DNA of 64,000 bases from Streptomyces sp. VRA16 Mangrove soil (GCF_017377775.1 NZ_JAFVLN010000001.1:558001-622000), one strand, 5' to 3'; positions 25,508 through 35,167 are shown, counted from the stretch's first letter. Numbers and translations are program-made. Notes: generated from the letters alone by a model not told the origin.

Positions 25508-26991
25508 CCGCGGACCTCCGCGGCGGGTGCGCGGAACGTGGGGAACGTCGGCGGGAACAGCGCGTCCGTGTCCCGGCGTGCGGTGTCGCGCTCGCTGTAC
25601 GCGGCGCGCATCCGCTCGAACAGGCCCTGCGCGTCGCGACGCAGCGCGTCCAGGTCGACGCCGGGAAGACCGCCGTCGACCAGCACCGGGCGGCCCGCCA
25701 CGACGGAGTCGGTCGCCTGCCGCGCGGTGCCGTTGAGCAGGAACGTGCGCACGGGGTCGTCGAGCACCCCGTCGCGGATGTCGTCGAGGGAGAACGCGAC
25801 GAGGTCGGCCTGGGCGCCCGGAGCGATCCGGCCCAGGTCCGTGCGGCCGAGGGCGCGGGCGCCGCCCAGCGTGGCCGCCTCCACGTAGTGCTCGGCGGGC
25901 GCGGCGTCGGACCGGCCGTCGGCGATCTTCGCCAGGTGCACCCCGACGTCCATGCCGCGGATCAGGTCCGGCGGGAAGGAGTCCGTGCCCAGACAGAGAT
26001 TGACGCCGGCCGCGCGGTAGGCGCGGAAGGAGTGCAGCATCTCGCCGTAGCGCAGCGAGGTCTGCGGGCAGTGGATCACCGAGATGCCGCTGCGGGCGAG
26101 CCTGGCCAGGTCGCCGCGGTCCTCGCCGTGCACGGACGGGTGCCGGTCGAGGAGCACCGTGTGGGGGATGAGCAGGTTCGGGCCCAACAGGCCGGTTGTG
26201 TCGAGGAGTTCGAGGGGCGTCATGCCGTGGCGGCGCCGGACGATGTCCCGCTCGGTCAGACCTTGCAGCGCGTGCAGCCGGATCAGGACGCCGCGTTCGC
26301 GCCCGATCCGGGCCGTCTCGAGCAGCAGTTCCTCGGTGAGCGTCTCGATGCGGCACGGCAGCAGGACGCCCGTGAGCAGCGGGTCGTCCAGCTCGGCGAG
26401 GTGGTCGAGGAAGCGGACGGCGGCACGCAGTCCGGCGCGGCCCTCCTCCTCGTCGAAGGCGACGTCCCGACTCCCGTCCGGGAGAACGACGTTGACGCCC
26501 GAACGGTAGGCCGGTCCGAGATAGCCGCGCAGCCCGATCCGGCGCGCCGTCCGCGCCGTGTCGACCAGTTCGTCGTACGGCTCGGCCCAGCGGCTGTGCA
26601 CCTCGGAGGCGATCGGCATGAACGTGGTGATGCCGTGCAGCGCGAGCTGGGCGAGCGCGTAGGCGCGGATCGTCGACCGCTCCTGCGGGGTGAACACGTC
26701 GTGGCGGCGGTGGGTGAAGTAGTCGAGGGACCACTGCAGCCCCTTGCCCCGCTCGGGCCCCGCCCAGGAGTCCAGGACCAGATGGTCCACGTCGGTGAGC
26801 GCGTCCAGGTCGATGAGGCCCGGCAGCACCAGGGACTCGCCCAGGTCGCGCTCCTCGTCGACCGGGCCGTCGTAGCGGGGGCCGACGTAGATCACCGTGT
26901 CGTCCTGCCACACCACTTCGCCGTCCTGCAGCAGCGCGTGGCCGCCGTCCTGGTGGGCGAGGATGTGCCGGGCGCGCCAGCGGGTGCGCAT
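25504..26991 (-). CDS. Amidohydrolase-superfamily protein with atypical HxH region (495 aa)
   Basis: Composite-barrel metal-dependent hydrolase: an N-terminal beta domain, LVLPGLIDLDALTDVDHLV, LIRLHALQGL, IPHTVLLDRH, VIHCPQTSLRYGEML and LCLGTDSFPPDLIRGMD near the C-terminal beta domain. The usual first metal motif PGLIDxHxH is PGLIDLDAL here, so both His are replaced, while later His and the catalytic Asp (LGTDS) are kept. It could use a mononuclear metal arrangement. Such enzymes deaminate or hydrolyse cyclic amides and heterocycles. ATG 26991 follows AGGAGG. Co-transcribed with gntR and divergent from the importer that probably brings in its substrate. Confidence 0.8.
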   Translation of the reverse strand: MRTRWRARHILAHQDGGHALLQDGEVVWQDDTVIYVGPRYDGPVDEERDLGESLVLPGLIDLDALTDVDHLVLDSWAGPERGKGLQWSLDYFTHRRHDVFTPQERSTIRAYALAQLALHGITTFMPIASEVHSRWAEPYDELVDTARTARRIGLRGYLGPAYRSGVNVVLPDGSRDVAFDEEEGRAGLRAAVRFLDHLAELDDPLLTGVLLPCRIETLTEELLLETARIGRERGVLIRLHALQGLTERDIVRRRHGMTPLELLDTTGLLGPNLLIPHTVLLDRHPSVHGEDRGDLARLARSGISVIHCPQTSLRYGEMLHSFRAYRAAGVNLCLGTDSFPPDLIRGMDVGVHLAKIADGRSDAAPAEHYVEAATLGGARALGRTDLGRIAPGAQADLVAFSLDDIRDGVLDDPVRTFLLNGTARQATDSVVAGRPVLVDGGLPGVDLDALRRDAQGLFERMRAAYSERDTARRDTDALFPPTFPTFRAPAAEVRG

Positions 26992-27059
26992 GGTGCCTCC
27001 TGTGGTTCGTGATCCGCGAGAGTGCCGGTGCTCTCCGGGCGTCCTTGATCGTACGTCTT

Positions 27060-27067
27060 GGTATACC
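27060..27067. promoter_or_regulatory. GGTATACC operator, copy 1
   Basis: Palindrome in context TTGGTATACCGG, 69 nt upstream of the amidohydrolase start. First of three copies in this 256-bp divergent intergenic region. Confidence 0.65.
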
Positions 27068-27153
27068 GGCTGGGAAGGGCAGGCGTTACGCGGCCGACCT
27101 CGTGATCTTCCGGTCGATGAAATGCCCCACTATCACCCCTCTTTGAGCGCTTC

Positions 27154-27161
27154 GGTATACC
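27154..27161. promoter_or_regulatory. GGTATACC operator, copy 2
   Basis: Context TTCGGTATACCAAA, 94 bp from copy 1, about 87 nt before the importer start. Likely GntR/FCD binding site by form and position. Confidence 0.65.
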
Positions 27162-27197
27162 AAAAATTGGTCAGGCCTATCGCGCCACCGTCTTCCT

Positions 27198-27205
27198 GGT
27201 ATACC
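27198..27205. promoter_or_regulatory. GGTATACC operator, copy 3
   Basis: Context CCTGGTATACCGTC, 44 bp (about four helical turns) from copy 2 and about 43 nt before the GTG of the permease gene, where binding would block transcription start or early elongation. Confidence 0.65.
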
Positions 27206-27247
27206 GTCCGGCCAACCTTCCCCCGAGCGCCGAATGGATCTCGCGAC

Positions 27248-28300
27248 GTGACGGATTCCCCTGTGCTGCCCGCTCGGCCGCCTTCCGGCGCCGAAGCCGA
27301 CGGCGAGACCAACTCCTCTGCCCCCGGCGGGACTTCGGCCCCGACCGCGGTCGCCGCCCGCTCCCTGCTCGGCACGGCATGGCTGCGCATCCGGCGCAGC
27401 AGGATCGCCCTCGCCGCGCTCGCCGTGGTGGTCCTCATGATCCTGTTCGCGGTGCTGGCCCCGCTGCTCACCGCCATCGAGGGCCAGGACCCGTACACCA
27501 CCCGCACCAGTCCGGACGTCCTCGACGACTACGGCACGCCCGGACTGCCGCTGCCCTACTACCGCTACCCGTCCGTCGACCACTGGCTCGGCGTCGAACC
27601 GGGACTCGGCCGCGACCTCTTCGCCCGCATGGCGCACGGCGCCCAGGTCTCCCTGGTCATCGCCCTGCTCGCGACCGTCGTCTCCGTCGTCCTCGGTACC
27701 GTGCTCGGCGCGGCGGCCGGCTACTTCGGCGGCAAGGTCGACATGGTCATCAGCCGGATCATGGACCTGTTCCTGGCCTTCCCTCACCTGCTGCTCGTGC
27801 TCTCCCTGACGCCGATCCTCCAGTCCCGGCTCGGCGACACCGCACTGGGGGAGGGGAGTCTGCTGCCGATCGCCTCACTCGTGATCATCCTCGGCTTCTT
27901 CGGCTGGGCCTATCTCGCCCGTGTCGTGCGCGGCCAGGTGCTGTCCATCAGGGAGCAGGAGTTCGTGGAGGCCGCCCGCGCCTACGGCGCCTCGCACCGC
28001 TCGATCATCCTCAGGCAGATCGTCCCCAACGTGATGGGCGTCGTCCTCGTCTACGCCACGATGATGATCCCGACGAACATCACCGCCGAGGCGGCGCTCT
28101 CCTTCCTCGGCGTCGGCGTGAAGGACCCCACCCCGTCCTGGGGCCAGATGCTCAACGCCGCCCAGCAGGGCAACTGGTACCTCACCGATCCCTGGTTCCT
28201 CGCCGTCCCCGCGGGCGCCCTCGTCATCACGGTGCTCGCCTTCAACCTGCTCGGCGACGCCGTCCGCGACGCCCTCGACCCCAAGTCCTCCCGTGGCTGA
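27248..28300 (+). CDS. Oligopeptide-type ABC transporter permease, DppC/OppC-like (350 aa)
   Basis: Long Pro/Ala-rich cytosolic N-terminus, then an OppC-type helix (IALAALAVVVLMILFAVLAPLL), HWLGVEPGLGRDLFARMAHGAQVSL, which is the classic GTDxxGRDxxSR region in divergent form, and the EAA loop AARAYGASHRSIILRQIVPN. GTG 27248 chosen because upstream sequence holds operators. Unusually this permease is the first gene and the receptor second. The operon runs permease, receptor, permease, two ATPases, amidohydrolase. Confidence 0.88.
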   Translation: MTDSPVLPARPPSGAEADGETNSSAPGGTSAPTAVAARSLLGTAWLRIRRSRIALAALAVVVLMILFAVLAPLLTAIEGQDPYTTRTSPDVLDDYGTPGLPLPYYRYPSVDHWLGVEPGLGRDLFARMAHGAQVSLVIALLATVVSVVLGTVLGAAAGYFGGKVDMVISRIMDLFLAFPHLLLVLSLTPILQSRLGDTALGEGSLLPIASLVIILGFFGWAYLARVVRGQVLSIREQEFVEAARAYGASHRSIILRQIVPNVMGVVLVYATMMIPTNITAEAALSFLGVGVKDPTPSWGQMLNAAQQGNWYLTDPWFLAVPAGALVITVLAFNLLGDAVRDALDPKSSRG

Positions 28301-28327
28301 CCACACCTCGCACAACCAGGAGCAGCA

Positions 28328-30064
28328 GTGAATCGACGCACCGCGGCGGCGCTCGCCCTGACGGTGGCCGCCGGGCTGACCCTCACCGCCTGCGGCGGGC
28401 CCAAGCCCGCGGCCGGCTCGGGCTCCCGCGCCCCCGCCGACGCCTTCGAGGCGGTGAAGGTCGGTGAGGGCGACACGACGAAGGGCGGCAACGTCAACGT
28501 CCTGATGTCCACCGACTTCCAGACCCTCGACCCGGGCAACAGCAACTACGTCCAGACCGCCAACGTCGGCCAGCTGTACTACCGCACCCTCACCATGGCG
28601 AAGGAGGAGGCGGGCAAGCCGCCCACGATCGTCCCCGACCTCGCCACCGACCTCGGCAAGGTCTCCAAGGACGGGCTCACCTGGACATACACCCTGAAGA
28701 AGGGGCTGAAGTTCGAGGACGGCTCGCCGGTCACCGCCGAGGACGTCAAGTACGGCGTCGAGCGGACCTACGCCCGCGACGTCTACACCCAGGCGCCGCA
28801 GGAGCTGAACTCGGCACTGTCCGACGACGGGTACAAGGGGCCCTACGCAAAGGGGGCGGCCGGTGACTTCAAGGGCATCGAGACGCCCGACGCGCGCACG
28901 ATCGTCTTCAAGCTGAAGCAGCCCTTCGCCGAGTTCCCGGCGCTCGTCTCGCGCTCCAACACGGCGCCCGTGCCGCGTGCCAAGGACACCAAGCTCGACT
29001 ACACCAATCACCCGGTGTCCACGGGCCCGTACAAGATCAAGCGCTACGACCGCGGCCGGTCCATGCAACTCGTCCGCAACCCCGAGTGGGACCCTGCGAC
29101 GGACCCCCACCGCAGCGCGCTGCCGGACACCTTCACCTTCAGCCTCTCCACCGCGCAGTCGACCATCAGTCAGCAGTTGCTCGCCGATTCCGACCCCACG
29201 GCGCTCACCCTCGACAGCGCGGGCGGCCTCCAGGCGTCCGACGCGGCCGAGCTCGACGAGCCGGACGTCGCACGGCGCACCGCCTCCGGGCTGATCGGAT
29301 GCACGGACGTCCTCGACTTCAACACCGAGTCGATCAAGGATCCGATGGTGCGCAAGGCGATTGCGCTCGCCATCGACCGCAAGGCGATCCACCTCCAGTA
29401 CGGGGGCGCCCGGTTCGGCAAGCTCACGCAGTCGTACATCAATCCCGACCAGCGGGGTTACGTCCCCCAGCACACCGCCCTCGACCCGGCCGGGCAGCCG
29501 AAGGCGGCCGAGGCGAAGAAGCTGCTCAAGGGCCGCGACTACCCGAAGAAGCTCGTCTACGGATACGCGGACGCGACGCCCCGCTACAAGAACATGGGCA
29601 CCTCGCTGCAGCAGAACCTCAAGCAGCTCGGCATCGACCTCGAACTGCGCCCCATCCCCGCCGCGAACTACTACACGACGCTCGCCGGCGCGAACATGCC
29701 GGACATCGCCCGCAGCGGCTGGTGCGGCGGCGCCGACAGCGGCTCGGTGCGCACCACCATCGACCCGAACCTGGGCCCGAGCGTCGACGGCAAGAGCTTC
29801 GGCTTCTCCAACATCCCCCGCTACCACGACCCGGAGATCTCCCAGGCCATGTACGCACTGCGCGGTGAGAACGGCAGCAGCGAGAAGCTGGGCCGCAAGT
29901 GGGCGACGCTCTTCGACCGGGCCATGCAGGACTACCCGCTCGTCCCGCTGATCAGGAACGTCACCCGCAGCGTCGTCGGATCCGACATCCGCAACGCGCA
30001 AGTCGGTTACTTCTTCGGCGCCATCGACCTGTCGACCGTGTCGGTCGCGTCCGGGAAGGGATGA
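28328..30064 (+). CDS. Oligopeptide-type ABC substrate-binding lipoprotein (578 aa)
   Basis: SBP_bac_5 receptor. Signal peptide with lipobox LTAC (Cys22), then the family pattern: GGNVNVLMSTDFQTLDPGNSNY, PDLATDLGKVSKDGLTWTYTLKKGLKFEDGSPVTAEDVKYGVE, and VRKAIALAIDRKAI. GTG 28328 follows AGGAG. Family members bind peptides, nickel, glycosides or small heterocycles. The two linked amidohydrolases suggest a cyclic amide or N-heterocycle ligand (inference). Confidence 0.9.
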   Translation: MNRRTAAALALTVAAGLTLTACGGPKPAAGSGSRAPADAFEAVKVGEGDTTKGGNVNVLMSTDFQTLDPGNSNYVQTANVGQLYYRTLTMAKEEAGKPPTIVPDLATDLGKVSKDGLTWTYTLKKGLKFEDGSPVTAEDVKYGVERTYARDVYTQAPQELNSALSDDGYKGPYAKGAAGDFKGIETPDARTIVFKLKQPFAEFPALVSRSNTAPVPRAKDTKLDYTNHPVSTGPYKIKRYDRGRSMQLVRNPEWDPATDPHRSALPDTFTFSLSTAQSTISQQLLADSDPTALTLDSAGGLQASDAAELDEPDVARRTASGLIGCTDVLDFNTESIKDPMVRKAIALAIDRKAIHLQYGGARFGKLTQSYINPDQRGYVPQHTALDPAGQPKAAEAKKLLKGRDYPKKLVYGYADATPRYKNMGTSLQQNLKQLGIDLELRPIPAANYYTTLAGANMPDIARSGWCGGADSGSVRTTIDPNLGPSVDGKSFGFSNIPRYHDPEISQAMYALRGENGSSEKLGRKWATLFDRAMQDYPLVPLIRNVTRSVVGSDIRNAQVGYFFGAIDLSTVSVASGKG

Positions 30065-31068
30065 CCGTGGCCGCGTTTCTGCTGCGCCGCTTCGGCGCCA
30101 CCGTTCTCCTGCTGATCGTCATCAGCTTCGTCACCTTCAGCCTCTTCCAGTTCGGCCCGGCCGATCCGGCCGCCGCGGCCTGCGGTCAGGAGTGCACACC
30201 GCAGCGGATCGCCGAGGCGCGCGTCGCCCTCGGCATGGACAAGCCGTTCCTCACCCAGTACCTGACCTACATGTCCGGCCTGTTCCACGGGCGGACGGTC
30301 GGTGCACCCGGTGCGCAGTCGCTGTGCCAGTGGCCCTGTTTCGGAAAGTCCTTCCAGACCAACGAGGACGTCACGGCCGTACTGGAACGCGCCCTGCCGT
30401 ACACGGTGTCCGTCGCCGTCGGAGCGATCGTGCTCTGGACCGTCGCCGGAGTCACCCTCGGCACGCTGGCCGCGCTGCGCAAGAACAAGCTCACCGACAA
30501 GGCGATCGTGGGCGCCGCGTCCATCGGTGTCTCGCTGCCGATCCCCGTCACCGGGCTGCTTCTGCTGCTGGTGTTCGTCTCGACGTTCGACCTGCTGCCG
30601 TTCACGACGAACGCCATCACCTCACCGTTCGGGCCCGCCGGATTCGGCGGCTGGTTCCAGAACTATCTGCTGCCGTGGATCGCGCTCGCCGTGCTGTTCA
30701 GCGCCCAGTACATCCGGGTCACCCGCAGCTCCATGCTGGAGACCTTCGGCGAGGACTTCATGCGCACCGCCCGCTCCAAGGGCCTGTCCCGCACGGCGAT
30801 GGTCGTCAGGCACGGGGCGCGGGCCGGGCTCACGCCCGTCGTCACCATGCTCGGCCTCGACATCGGGCTGCTGCTCGGCGGCGCCGTCCTCACCGAGCAG
30901 ATCTTCTCCGTGCCCGGCGTCGGCTTCACCGCCGTCCGCGCCGCGCAGGCCGGCGATCTGCCCGTGACCATGGCGATCACCCTGCTCGCCGCCTTCTTCG
31001 TCATCGTCGCCAATGTCGTCGTCGACGCCGTCTACACCGTCATCGACCCGCGAGTGAGGGCTGCCTGA
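30061..31068 (+). CDS. Oligopeptide-type ABC transporter permease, DppB/OppB-like (335 aa)
   Basis: N-terminal FLLRRFGATVLLLIVISFVTF, six predicted helices, and the EAA loop ARSKGLSRTAMVVRHGARAGLTP. ATG 30061 overlaps the receptor stop by 4 nt (ATGA). Contains an extracellular loop with three Cys (AACGQECTP and CQWPCFG), which is uncommon in this family and could carry a disulfide. Pairs with the DppC-like subunit. Confidence 0.9.
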   Translation: MTVAAFLLRRFGATVLLLIVISFVTFSLFQFGPADPAAAACGQECTPQRIAEARVALGMDKPFLTQYLTYMSGLFHGRTVGAPGAQSLCQWPCFGKSFQTNEDVTAVLERALPYTVSVAVGAIVLWTVAGVTLGTLAALRKNKLTDKAIVGAASIGVSLPIPVTGLLLLLVFVSTFDLLPFTTNAITSPFGPAGFGGWFQNYLLPWIALAVLFSAQYIRVTRSSMLETFGEDFMRTARSKGLSRTAMVVRHGARAGLTPVVTMLGLDIGLLLGGAVLTEQIFSVPGVGFTAVRAAQAGDLPVTMAITLLAAFFVIVANVVVDAVYTVIDPRVRAA

Positions 31069-32093
31069 TGACCACCACTGCACCCCTGTTGCAGATACGG
31101 GATCTGCAGGTCGCCTTCCCGACCGACGACGGGCTCGTGCACGCCGTCAACGGCATGGACCTCACCCTGAACCGGGGCGAGACCGTCGGCATCGTCGGCG
31201 AGTCGGGATCCGGCAAGACCGTCACCAGCCAGGCGCTGATGGGACTGCTCAAGGAGACCCGCGCCCGCGTCACCGGAGAGATCCTCCTCGACGGCACCGA
31301 CCTCAACGCGCTGTCCGAGGACCGGATGCGGGCCTGGCGCGGCAAGAAGATCGCCATGATCTTCCAGGACCCGCTCTCCGCCATGCACCCCTTCCACACC
31401 GTCGGCGCCCAGATCGCCGAGGCGTACCGGGTCCACAACCCGGTGTCCAAGAAGGCCGCGTTCGACGTCGCCGTCGACATGCTCGGTCGCGTCGGCATCC
31501 CCGATCCGAAGCGGCGTGCACGCGCCTTCCCGCACGAGTTCTCCGGCGGCATGCGCCAGCGCGCCATGATCGCCATGGCGCTGGTGTGCGAGCCGGAACT
31601 GCTCATCGCCGACGAGCCGACCACCGCCCTCGACGTCACCGTCCAGGCGCAGATCCTCGACCTGCTCGGCGACCTCCAGCAGGAGACCGGCACCGCGATC
31701 GTCCTCGTCACGCACGACCTGGGCGTCGTCGCCGAGGTCTGCCACCACGTCGCCGTGATGTACGGCGGGCAGTGCGTGGAGCGGGGGAGCGCCCGGGAGC
31801 TCTTCCGCGACCCACGGCACCCGTACACGCAGGGCCTGCTCGCCTCCATGCCGACGCTGGGCGACGACAGCGAACGGCTGCGGCCCATCCCCGGGTTCCC
31901 GCCGTCGCTCGTCGCGCTGCCCGCCGGCTGCCTGTTCGCCGAGCGGTGCCCGCAGACCCACCTCGTGCCCGACGGGCTCTGCCACACGGAGCGGCCCGCC
32001 TTCCTCACGGGCGAGGCCGCCGACCACCCCTCCCGCTGCCACCAGGAGAGCCACGCGCGCACGGGCGACACCACCGAGGAGGCCGCACGATGA
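31068..32093 (+). CDS. Oligopeptide-type ABC transporter ATP-binding protein, DppD-like (341 aa)
   Basis: ATPase with Walker [10 protein letters not shown]-loop [12 protein letters not shown], signature [12 protein letters not shown], Walker [13 protein letters not shown] and His-switch VTHDLG. The C-terminal oligopeptide/dipeptide extension holds the Cys cluster CLFAERCPQ with later Cys (GLCHTE, SRCHQ), which in some OppD/DppD proteins binds an iron-sulfur cluster. The start overlaps the permease stop by 1 nt (TGATG). Confidence 0.92.
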   Translation: MTTTAPLLQIRDLQVAFPTDDGLVHAVNGMDLTLNRGETVGIVGESGSGKTVTSQALMGLLKETRARVTGEILLDGTDLNALSEDRMRAWRGKKIAMIFQDPLSAMHPFHTVGAQIAEAYRVHNPVSKKAAFDVAVDMLGRVGIPDPKRRARAFPHEFSGGMRQRAMIAMALVCEPELLIADEPTTALDVTVQAQILDLLGDLQQETGTAIVLVTHDLGVVAEVCHHVAVMYGGQCVERGSARELFRDPRHPYTQGLLASMPTLGDDSERLRPIPGFPPSLVALPAGCLFAERCPQTHLVPDGLCHTERPAFLTGEAADHPSRCHQESHARTGDTTEEAAR

Positions 32094-33106
32094 CCACCAC
32101 CCGGGCCACCCCGCTGCTCCAGGCCGACGAACTGACCAAGCACTTCCCGGGACGCGGCGGACTGCTCGGCCGCGGCGGCGCCCCCGTCAAGGCGGTCGAC
32201 GGCGTCAGCTTCTCCGTCGACGCCGGGCAGACCCTCGGCATCGTCGGCGAGTCCGGCTGCGGCAAGTCCACCACCGGACGGCTGCTGATGCGGCTGCTCG
32301 AACCGACCTCAGGCACCGTCCGCCTCGACGGCCGCGACATCGCCACCATGGACCGCGCCGAGGCCCAGGAGTACCGCCGCCAGGTCCAGATGGTCTTCCA
32401 GAACCCGACCTCGTCCCTCAACCCGCGGCAGACCGTCGGCGCCGCCATCGCCGCGCCGCTGCAGGCCCAGCGCATCGACCCGCCCGGCGGCGTCAAGGCG
32501 CGCGTGCGGGAACTGATGGACCGGGTCGGCCTGCGCCCCGACCACTACAACCGCTTCCCGCACGAGTTCTCCGGGGGCCAGAAGCAGCGCGTCGGCATCG
32601 CCCGTGCGCTCGCCCTCGAACCCCGCCTCATCATCTGCGACGAACCGGTCTCCGCGCTCGACGTCTCGGTCCAGGCGCAGGTCGTCAACCTCCTCCAGGA
32701 CATCCAGGCCGACACCGGCGTCGCGTACGTCTTCATCGCCCACGACCTGTCCGTCGTACGGCACTTCGCGGACCGCGTCGCCGTCATGTACCTCGGCAGG
32801 GTCATGGAGAGCGGCGCCACCCGGGAGGTCTTCGACGACCCGCGCCACCCCTACACCCGCGCCCTGCTCTCCGCCGTCCCGCACCCCGACCCGGACGCCG
32901 ACCGCAGCCGCAGGATCCGGCTCAGCGGCGACCTGCCGACCCCCGCGAACCCGCCCTCAGGCTGCGTCTTCCGCACTCGCTGCCCGCTGCGCCCGCGCCT
33001 CGACGAGGCCGAACAAGCGCGGTGCGCGGGGCAGACACCGCCCGTGCCGGACGGCGACGGGCCCGCCTGCCACTTCACCGACCGGGCCGTCGAGGCTTAC
33101 CGCTGA
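32090..33106 (+). CDS. Oligopeptide-type ABC transporter ATP-binding protein, DppF-like (338 aa)
   Basis: Second ATPase: Walker [11 protein letters not shown]-loop [12 protein letters not shown], signature [12 protein letters not shown], Walker [13 protein letters not shown], His-switch IAHDLS, and a C-terminal Cys pattern ([21 protein letters not shown]). It overlaps its partner by 4 nt (ATGA). Completes the five-subunit importer. Confidence 0.92.
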   Translation: MTTTRATPLLQADELTKHFPGRGGLLGRGGAPVKAVDGVSFSVDAGQTLGIVGESGCGKSTTGRLLMRLLEPTSGTVRLDGRDIATMDRAEAQEYRRQVQMVFQNPTSSLNPRQTVGAAIAAPLQAQRIDPPGGVKARVRELMDRVGLRPDHYNRFPHEFSGGQKQRVGIARALALEPRLIICDEPVSALDVSVQAQVVNLLQDIQADTGVAYVFIAHDLSVVRHFADRVAVMYLGRVMESGATREVFDDPRHPYTRALLSAVPHPDPDADRSRRIRLSGDLPTPANPPSGCVFRTRCPLRPRLDEAEQARCAGQTPPVPDGDGPACHFTDRAVEAYR

Positions 33107-33155
33107 ACCACCGGTCGACCGTCAACACAACCTCTACGTAAGGAAGTTGCACCAC

Positions 33156-34379
33156 ATGCTCATCCGTGACGTCCGCCCCTGGGGCGGCGAGCGCAGCGAC
33201 GTCCAGCTCGACGGCACCCGCATCGCCGCGATCCGCCCGCACGACCCGCAGGCCGAACCCGTGGACGGCGTCGGCGCGTTCGTCGACGGCCGTGGCCGGC
33301 TCCTCCTGCCCTCCTTCAGCGACGTCCACGTCCACCTCGACTCCACCCGCATCGGCCTGCCGTTCCGCCCGCACACCGGCGGCCCCGGCGTGTGGACGAT
33401 GATGATGAACGACCGCGAGAACTGGCGCGACGCCGAGGTCCCGCTGCCCGAGCGGGTCGCCGGCACCCTGGCGCGCATGATCGCCCGCGGCACGACCCGG
33501 GTGCGCACGTACGCGCAGGTCGACGTGGACTGCAAGCTGGAGAAGTTCGAGGCGGTCCTCGCCGCCAAGGAGAAGTACGGGCATCTCGCCGACGTCCAGA
33601 TCATGACGTTCCCGCAGGCCGGAATCCTGCGCGAGCCCGGCACCGCCGACTACCTGGAGGCCAGCCTCAAGGCGGGCGCCGACGTCATGGGCGGCATCGA
33701 CCCGTGCACCCTGGACCGCGACCCCAAGGGCCACCTCGACGTCGTCTTCGGGCTCGCCGAGAAGTACGGCGTCGAGGTCGACATCCACCTCCACGAGCCG
33801 GGCGAACTCGGCGTGTTCTCCACCGACTTGATCCTGGAGCGGGTCCGCGCCCTCGGTATGCAGGGCAAGGTGACCATGTCGCACGCCTACGAACTCGGCT
33901 CCGTCGACGAGGCCACCAGCCGCCGCCTGATCGAGGAGTTCGCCGAGCTCGACATCGCCATGGCGACGGTCGCCCCGGCCGCCCGCAACCAGCTCTCCCT
34001 CGTCGCGCTCACCGAGGCGGGCGTCCGCGTCGGCCTCGGCGAGGACGGGCAGCGCGACTACTGGAGCCCGTACGGCAACTGCGACCTGCTCGACCGCACC
34101 TGGCAGCTCGCCTTCACCCACAACTTCCGCCGCGACGAGCACATCGAGATGTGCCTCGCGGTGGCGAGCATGGGCGGCGCCTCGATCATGAGCCACGACG
34201 TGCCGCGCCTCGTCGGCGTCACGGACCGGCCGGGCCTCGCCGTCGGCGACCGCGCCGATCTGCTCCTGGTCGACGGCGAGACGCCGACCAGTGCCGTCAT
34301 GGACCGCGGCACCGACCGCACCGTCCTGCACGACGGCAAGGTCGTGGCCGAAGGACTCGCGCTCACCGAGTCCGTCTGA
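33156..34379 (+). CDS. Amidohydrolase, cytosine-deaminase-like (407 aa)
   Basis: Metal-dependent deaminase/hydrolase with the classic motifs: PSFSDVHVHLDSTR (HxH), DIHLHEPGELG, MSHAYELGS and GLGEDGQRDYWSPYGNCDLLDR (catalytic Asp in the ExDGxxD-like segment). This set resembles cytosine deaminase and related N-heterocycle deaminases such as AtzC/CodA. ATG 33156 follows AAGGAAG. It is the last gene of the importer operon, so the transporter probably brings in its substrate, a deaminable heterocycle or cyclic amide. The exact substrate cannot be read from sequence. Confidence 0.82.
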   Translation: MLIRDVRPWGGERSDVQLDGTRIAAIRPHDPQAEPVDGVGAFVDGRGRLLLPSFSDVHVHLDSTRIGLPFRPHTGGPGVWTMMMNDRENWRDAEVPLPERVAGTLARMIARGTTRVRTYAQVDVDCKLEKFEAVLAAKEKYGHLADVQIMTFPQAGILREPGTADYLEASLKAGADVMGGIDPCTLDRDPKGHLDVVFGLAEKYGVEVDIHLHEPGELGVFSTDLILERVRALGMQGKVTMSHAYELGSVDEATSRRLIEEFAELDIAMATVAPAARNQLSLVALTEAGVRVGLGEDGQRDYWSPYGNCDLLDRTWQLAFTHNFRRDEHIEMCLAVASMGGASIMSHDVPRLVGVTDRPGLAVGDRADLLLVDGETPTSAVMDRGTDRTVLHDGKVVAEGLALTESV

Positions 34380-34393
34380 CGTACGCGCGTCAG
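34376..34393. terminator. Short dyad joining two convergent stop codons
   Basis: CTGACG-N6-CGTCAG spans the stops of the amidohydrolase (34377-34379) and the convergent FadR-type gene (34390-34392). Only 6 bp of stem, so a weak candidate. Confidence 0.3.
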
Positions 34394-35109
34394 GGCGCGG
34401 GGAACCCGGGCGAGTCGGCCAACTGCCGCTCCGCGGCGCTGATCAGCCGTGTGACGGCGGCCGCCGCGTCCGCTCCGCGCCCTGCCGCCACCGCGTCCAC
34501 GATCGCCCGATGGCCGGGCAGCGACGAGGTGGCGGCGCCCGGCGTCTGCGTACTGATCGCGAAATGGTGCCGCAGCGCCACGTCGATGGCACGGCCGAGC
34601 GAGCCCAGCAGCCGATTGCCGCCCGCGGCGAGCAGGGTGCGATGGAAGACGGTGTCCGCCTCCACGTAGGCCGCCCGGTCGCCGCGCGCCTCGGCGTCCT
34701 CCATCCGCGTCAACGCGTCGCGCAGCAGCGTCAGTTGATCGGGGCGGCAGTGCTCCGCCGCGATCCGGGCCGCCTCCGGCTCCACGATCCTGCGCAACTC
34801 TCCCGTCTCCCGCAGCAGTTGCCGCGGATCGCACTCCTGCAGCCACGCCAGCACGTCCCGGTCCAGATGGTTCCACTCGTCCGCCGGCAGCACCCGGGTC
34901 CCGGTGCGCGGCCGGGTGGCGAGCATGCCCTTCGCGGCCAGCGCCTTCACGGCCTCGCGCAACGCGCCACGGCTCACCCCCAGTTGCGAGGCCAGCCGGT
35001 CCTCCACGGGCAGCGGCTCACCGACCGGGAAGTCCCCGGCGACGATCCGGCGCCCCAGCGCGTCGATGAGCTGCTGATGTCCCGTGCGGGTGCCTTCCCC
35101 TACGACCAC
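34390..35109 (-). CDS. FadR/GntR-family transcriptional regulator (239 aa)
   Basis: HTH in the N-terminus (QLIDALGRRIVAGDFPVGEPL, then LGVSRGALREAVKALAAKG) and FCD domain (EADTVFHRTLLAAGGNRLL, GHRAIVDAVAAG). The start motif LPVEDRLASQLGVSRGALREA resembles sugar-acid regulators such as DgoR/KdgR-type FCD proteins. GTG 35109 has GAGGGGG upstream. It is divergent from the IlvD/Edd-FAH operon, and the perfect palindrome at 35168-35182 between them is the probable operator. Confidence 0.88.
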   Translation of the reverse strand: MVVGEGTRTGHQQLIDALGRRIVAGDFPVGEPLPVEDRLASQLGVSRGALREAVKALAAKGMLATRPRTGTRVLPADEWNHLDRDVLAWLQECDPRQLLRETGELRRIVEPEAARIAAEHCRPDQLTLLRDALTRMEDAEARGDRAAYVEADTVFHRTLLAAGGNRLLGSLGRAIDVALRHHFAISTQTPGAATSSLPGHRAIVDAVAAGRGADAAAAVTRLISAAERQLADSPGFPAP

Positions 35110-35167
35110 GCGTTCCCCCTCGCCTTTCGCGCACGATGTCGTGCACGCCCCCTGGACGGTTTCATCG

